NCBI RefSeq assembly: GCF_019219095.1 | Contig: NZ_JAHUWH010000030.1 | Span: 1 to 44,550, forward strand | Origin: Acidovorax sp. sic0104 | GTDB taxonomy: Bacteria; Pseudomonadota; Gammaproteobacteria; Burkholderiales; Burkholderiaceae_C | Direction: 5' to 3' | DNA: 44,550 nucleotides | Shown: positions 40,507 to 44,550 of the stretch, piece after piece | Position numbering within the stretch: position 1 is the stretch's first letter | Layout: each line of letters starts with the position of its first letter | Notes under the pieces: generated by a model | The model's input: only the letters and a program-made list of their open reading frames with translations | Told to the model about the DNA's origin: nothing | The model's database searches: none | Translations under genes and position numbers: made by a program

Positions 40507-40651
40507 GGTGATCTCCTGATTGGCGCATTTTGCGTCAATCGGGGTGAGATCGCAATGGTGCAAGGAAATTCGGGGTCTTCGCTGCATGGCTTTTCGGGCG
40601 ATACCATGTGTTCAACTTTGCTCATCCAGTTTCACCAACATCCAGAGCGCC

Positions 40652-41605
40652 ATGACCGAGTCCGCCCAATCCCCAGCCGTTGATTCCGCCACCCCGGCCT
40701 TGCGCTTTGCCGTCATGGGCGCGGGCGCGGTGGGCTGTTACTTTGGTGCCTTGTTGGCCCGTGCAGGCCATGCCGTCACGCTCATCGGGCGGCCTGCCCA
40801 CGTGCTGGCCGTCCGCGACAAGGGGCTGCGACTGCAGACGGCGACGATGGATGTGCAGGTGCCACTGGCGGCCAGCACCGAGGCCAGTGCCGTGCAGGGT
40901 GCCGATGTGGTGCTGTTTTGCGTGAAATCGTCCGACTCGGAAGACGCTGCGCAGCAGATTCGCCCGCACCTGGCACCCGGTACGCTGGTGCTGACGCTGC
41001 AGAACGGCGTGGACAACGATGAGCGTGTGCGCGCCGTACTGGATGCGAGCACCCCGGTGGCCGCAGCCGTGGTCTATGTGGCCACCGCCATGGGTGGAGC
41101 GGGGCATGTGGTGCACCATGGCCGGGGCGAGCTGGTGATTGCGCCTTCGCCGCGCAGCGACACGGTGGCCCGCCAGCTCACGGCGGCGGGCATTCCCACC
41201 CAGGTGTCTGACAACGTGCGGGGCGCTCTGTGGGCCAAGCTGGTGCTTAACAGCGCCTACAACGCGCTGTCGGCCCTGTCGCAACAGCCCTATGGGCCGC
41301 TGGTGCAGGTGCCTGGCGTGACGCAGGTGATTGCCGACATCGTGGCCGAATGCCTGGCAGTGGCGGCTGCCGATGGAGTCACCATTCCGGGCGATGTGCA
41401 GGCTGCCGTGCGTGGCATCGCCAGCACCATGCCAGGGCAGTATTCGTCCACCGCGCAGGATCTGTCACGGGGCAAACCCACCGAGATCGACCACTTGAAT
41501 GGCTATGTGGTCAAGCGCGGAGCGGCTCTGGGGGTGCCGACACCGCTGAACCATGCGCTGCAGGTGCTGGTGAAACTCGCGGAAGTGCGGGGTGTTTCTG
41601 CGTAG
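40652..41605 (+). CDS. panE: 2-dehydropantoate 2-reductase
   Basis: A 317-residue NADPH-dependent ketopantoate reductase, which makes pantoate for coenzyme A. The nucleotide motif is FAVMGAGAVGCYFGALLARA. The ADVVLFCVKSSDSEDAAQQI, LQNGVDNDERVRA and KLVLNSAYNALSALSQQPYG segments carry the catalytic Lys and Asn, and EIDHLNGYVVKRGAALGVPT is the usual C-terminal signature. The start at 40652 gives an N-terminal extension of about 15 residues. It is divergent from the toxin-antitoxin operon. Other members of the family reduce related keto acids, so panE is the likely but not certain name. Confidence 0.9.
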   Translation: MTESAQSPAVDSATPALRFAVMGAGAVGCYFGALLARAGHAVTLIGRPAHVLAVRDKGLRLQTATMDVQVPLAASTEASAVQGADVVLFCVKSSDSEDAAQQIRPHLAPGTLVLTLQNGVDNDERVRAVLDASTPVAAAVVYVATAMGGAGHVVHHGRGELVIAPSPRSDTVARQLTAAGIPTQVSDNVRGALWAKLVLNSAYNALSALSQQPYGPLVQVPGVTQVIADIVAECLAVAAADGVTIPGDVQAAVRGIASTMPGQYSSTAQDLSRGKPTEIDHLNGYVVKRGAALGVPTPLNHALQVLVKLAEVRGVSA

Positions 41606-41997
41606 TGCGGGCGTATTGCGCAGCCATGTCCCTGTGTCCTCGAAATCCTGAAAACCTTTCACGCAGAGGTTCTACGGTTTCTGGTTTTACACGCCTTTCC
41701 TTAACAGAAATGGGCATGTCGCGAAACTACAAGAAATATGAGTGATGACGAGAGTGCACACGAAAACGTTGCGCTAACATTTTCGTCTGCCGCGATGTGA
41801 ATTAAATTGCATTTATACGCAATCGCCCTGAAAACCGTGTTCCTGGGTTGGCTGCAGATTTAGCGATTCGTAACAAATATCAGGCCAATGCAGTACATGC
41901 GGCTGCTCCATATCCGTGTAGATTTTTGAGATGCGTGCGCCAGCCTTGGTGAATAACGCGAATCAACCTGCCTCAAATAATAAGAGAGGGAAACCAA
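41606..41997. other. AT-rich leader before the Rhs gene
   Basis: A 392-base gap whose composition is markedly more AT-rich than that of panE, mainly after 41640. It contains the dyad at 41761-41785. No gene or terminator was recognised. It probably holds the Rhs promoter. Confidence 0.55.
41761..41785. promoter_or_regulatory. Inverted repeat in the Rhs leader
   Basis: cgaaaacgtt and aacattttcg are complementary at nine of ten positions around a five-base centre. It could be an operator of the Rhs gene; no regulator is adjacent. Confidence 0.4.
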
Positions 41998-44550
41998 TGT
42001 TCAAAAGCTCAAAGGCGACTCCAAGAATCTCAACGCTTGCAGCGTTAATTTTTGTAGCGTTTTTTACAGAGTCGGCTCACTCGGCGAATGAATGGCGGTC
42101 GCATTTCTATCAGGACAGAAAGTTTTCCAGCCCAGGGGCTTGCAACGAGTTCAATATCGAAATATGGCACCAAGTCTGGCCCGGCCATCTCGATGCAATT
42201 TTCACGCTTTCAGATATCGAGGAAGGATATTGGGCGTGGACAATTACAAACAATGCCGGCGGCAAACTTTATTGCTGGATAGATAAGCCCGACGAAAGCG
42301 GGAATGAAGACTCCCCGCCTCCAGAGCAGCCCCCAGAGAATCCACCTCCAGATCTCCCCCCTGACACCCCACCAGAGCCACCCAGGCCACCGGAGAACAC
42401 GCCGCCGCCCTGGGAGCCCGCAAATTGCACAGAGAATCCCATCGTCCCCGCCAAGGCAGAAAAAATCCGCAATGAACTGGACTGGATCGATGGCGGTCCA
42501 TCCCCACTGAGCTTTGTTCGCTACTACAGCAGTAAGACCAATACGGATCTGGGCATCGGCAAAGGCTGGAATCACAACTGGGGTGCCAGCCTGTCGCTGT
42601 ACCCGGCAAGTGGACCTGTCGGCGCCATCATCAAGCTGCCGTCGGGTGATGAGCACGTCTACAGCAAGCTCAATGGCGCGACAAGTTGGACAACCGCAAA
42701 CGGATTGGACCAGCTCACCCAAAACCCGAATCAGACATGGACGTGGAAGCGTGCCAACGACGACAGCCTGTGGATCTTTAGTTCCACCGGCCTGCTGATC
42801 AGCTCCACCAACCGCACGGGCTGGACCACCACCTATACATACTCAGCCAACGGTCTCCTGACCGGTGTCACCAACCCCTTCGGGCGCCAGATCACATTGG
42901 GCTACAACGCCCAGAATCAGCTGACCAGCGTGCAAACGCCTGATGGCCGAATTCTTAGCTACGGCTACGACACCTCGCGCCGCCTCACCTCGGTCACCTA
43001 CCCGGACAACAAGCAGCGCCAGTTCGTGTACGAACACACGCTGTTCCCCAACGCGCTCACCGGCATCATTGATGAGAACAACAAGCGGTGGGGGACCTTC
43101 GCCTATGACGCATGGGGTCGGGCGGTCAGTAGCGAACTCGCCGGCGGGGTCAGCCGCTATGAGGTGGGTTATCCGGCTGCGCGGCAAAGCACCATCAAAG
43201 ATCCGCTGGGCATCACCCGCAGCTATTCCTACAGCACGGCGGGAGGATACAGCCAGGTCGCGTCGTCCAGTGCTGCCTCTGGTCCCGGCACTTCTGTCAT
43301 TGCCAATCGCACCATCAATGCGCAGGGCTTGGTCACGCAAAGCACAGACTTCAAAGGCAACAAGTCCACAACATCGTGGGATCTCTCTCGCTTCCTGCAA
43401 ACCGACTACACGGAAGCATTCGGGACAGCTCAGCAGCGCTCAACCACGTACACATGGCATAGCAACCTGCGGTTGCCGGTCGGTATCACTAGGACCGGGC
43501 GCACCACCATCTTTACCTACGACACGCAAGGTCGCCCGTTGAGCCGGACGATCGTAGATACGACGGTCTCGCCCAACACCAATCGAACATCGAGCTGGAC
43601 CTACAACGCTCAAGGCCTCGTAGCGACTGCCACCGCCGCCAACGGAGCTGTTACCCAGTACACCTATGACAGCGTGGGCAATGTAGCCACGATGACCAAC
43701 GCGCTGGGTCATGTCACGACGTACAGCTGGGACAGCGGGAACCGCCTGGCGAGCGTCACCTACCCCAACGGGCGCGTAGTCAGCTACACCTGGGATGCGC
43801 GTGATCGTCTGCTCACGCTCGCCAGTGCTGGCTACACCAAGACGATGACCTATCTGCCCAGTGGGCAGGTCCATACGGTCACCGACTCAGCGGGCTACGC
43901 AGTCACCTACCAGTACGACGATGCTCACCGCATGACAGGCTGGAGCGACAACCGCAGCAACTCCGGCGTCTACACCCTGGATGCCATGGGCAACCGCACC
44001 CAGGAAGACCTGCGTAACGCCCAGGGGCAAACTGCCTGGCGCGTTGCACGCACCATCAATAACCTCAATCGTGCATCCTCCGTCACAGTCGGCGCGCAGA
44101 CAACCACCTTTGGTTACGACGCCAACGGCGATTCGACGTCGGTCACCAATGGCCAGGGGCAAAGCGAGAGCCAGAACCTGGATGCTTTGCGCCGCGTTGC
44201 CAGCATTACCAACGCAGAGAACGCCACAGCGTCTCTGAGCTACAACGCCCTGGATGCCACCACCCAGGCCCGCGACTTCAAGGGCGTGGCCACCACCTAC
44301 ACCCGCGACGCGCTGGGCAACGCCACCAGCGAGACCAGTCCGGACACGGGTACAGAGAGCGCCCAGTACGACGCGCTGGGCTTGGCTGCCACGATCACAG
44401 ACGCCCTGGGCCAAACCACCAGTATTGAGCGAGACCGGCTCGGCCGCCCGACCCTGGTCACCTACGCCGACGGCCGCACCACCACCCTGCGCTACGACCT
44501 CACGCCCACCAGCAAGGGATACCTGAGCGAGATCGTGGACGCCAGCGGCA
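41998..44550 (+). CDS. Rhs/YD-repeat protein with N-terminal signal peptide (partial)
   Basis: Open from the ATG at 41998 to the window end (851 codons so far), with the C-terminus outside. Residues 1-30 form a Sec signal peptide (STLAALIFVAFFTESAHSA), which suggests secretion to the periplasm or surface. A short Cys-containing domain follows, then a Pro/Glu-rich linker (about 105-140). Next is a DUF6531-like segment (NPIVPAKAEKIRNELDWIDG, PSPLSFVRYYSS), then YD repeats such as RRLTSVTYPDNKQRQFVYEH. Such proteins build a hollow shell around a C-terminal toxin or effector domain. The start follows GAGAGGG. The N-terminal part has lower GC, as if acquired or assembled separately. Confidence 0.9.

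Overview
The window is chromosomal DNA from a high-GC betaproteobacterium, most likely Comamonadaceae and close to Acidovorax. Signs of this are the exbB-exbD-lpxK-Trm112-kdsB-adk run, the lexA / xseA / sodB / icd neighbours, and dispersed intergenic repeats (gctatcaaaa...agcgctt, cttcgacaggctcag) of a kind I associate with that family. The assignment is by recognition, not by a database search.

Layout. 1-127: the 3' end of an IS3-family element. 384-1391: a D-2-hydroxyacid dehydrogenase. 1710-3052 (minus): lexA followed by an unrecognised 178-residue gene. Two tandem SOS boxes separate lexA from a divergent asparaginase (3135-4106), which is followed by a small membrane protein and a DUF6152 exported protein. 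5310-9472 (minus): the envelope and housekeeping run exbB, exbD, lpxK, Trm112-like, kdsB, adk. 9836-14524: xseA, sodB, a DUF192 protein, a tiny Lys/Ala-rich exported protein and icd. 14890-20780: a signalling operon of a three-PAS histidine kinase, a lone receiver, and a 1205-residue REC-GAF-PAS-PAS-GAF-GGDEF-EAL protein whose GGDEF signature is destroyed. A class I glutamine amidotransferase faces it.

From about 21.75 to 23.85 kb base composition drops sharply. This AT-richer cassette holds a lipoprotein, an unrecognised 113-residue protein and a lysin-like CHAP/NlpC-type hydrolase. 23865-29386 (minus) is a valine-catabolism cluster: mmsA, an isobutyryl-CoA-type acyl-CoA dehydrogenase and mmsB, with LprI-like, TfoX-like and DUF488 genes between them. 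29573-33460 (plus) holds an exported protein, a LysR regulator, a Nudix hydrolase, a YiiD-type thioesterase, a bacterial PH-domain protein and an EF-hand protein. 33624-39308 (minus) holds a 52-residue DUF3309 membrane peptide and a tripartite efflux operon (marR, NodT outer-membrane factor, EmrA-like, EmrB-like). 39522-40506 is a ParD-like/zeta-type toxin-antitoxin pair. After a 2-dehydropantoate 2-reductase gene the window ends inside a large Sec-exported Rhs/YD-repeat protein that begins at 41998.

Most of the window is ordinary core chromosome. The parts that best repay a second look are the low-GC lysin cassette (22.0-23.65 kb), the hybrid ParD-like/zeta pair, the exported Rhs protein with its AT-rich leader, the degenerate-GGDEF signalling operon, the shared SOS-box promoter region, and the short repeat core found inside three protein-coding genes.
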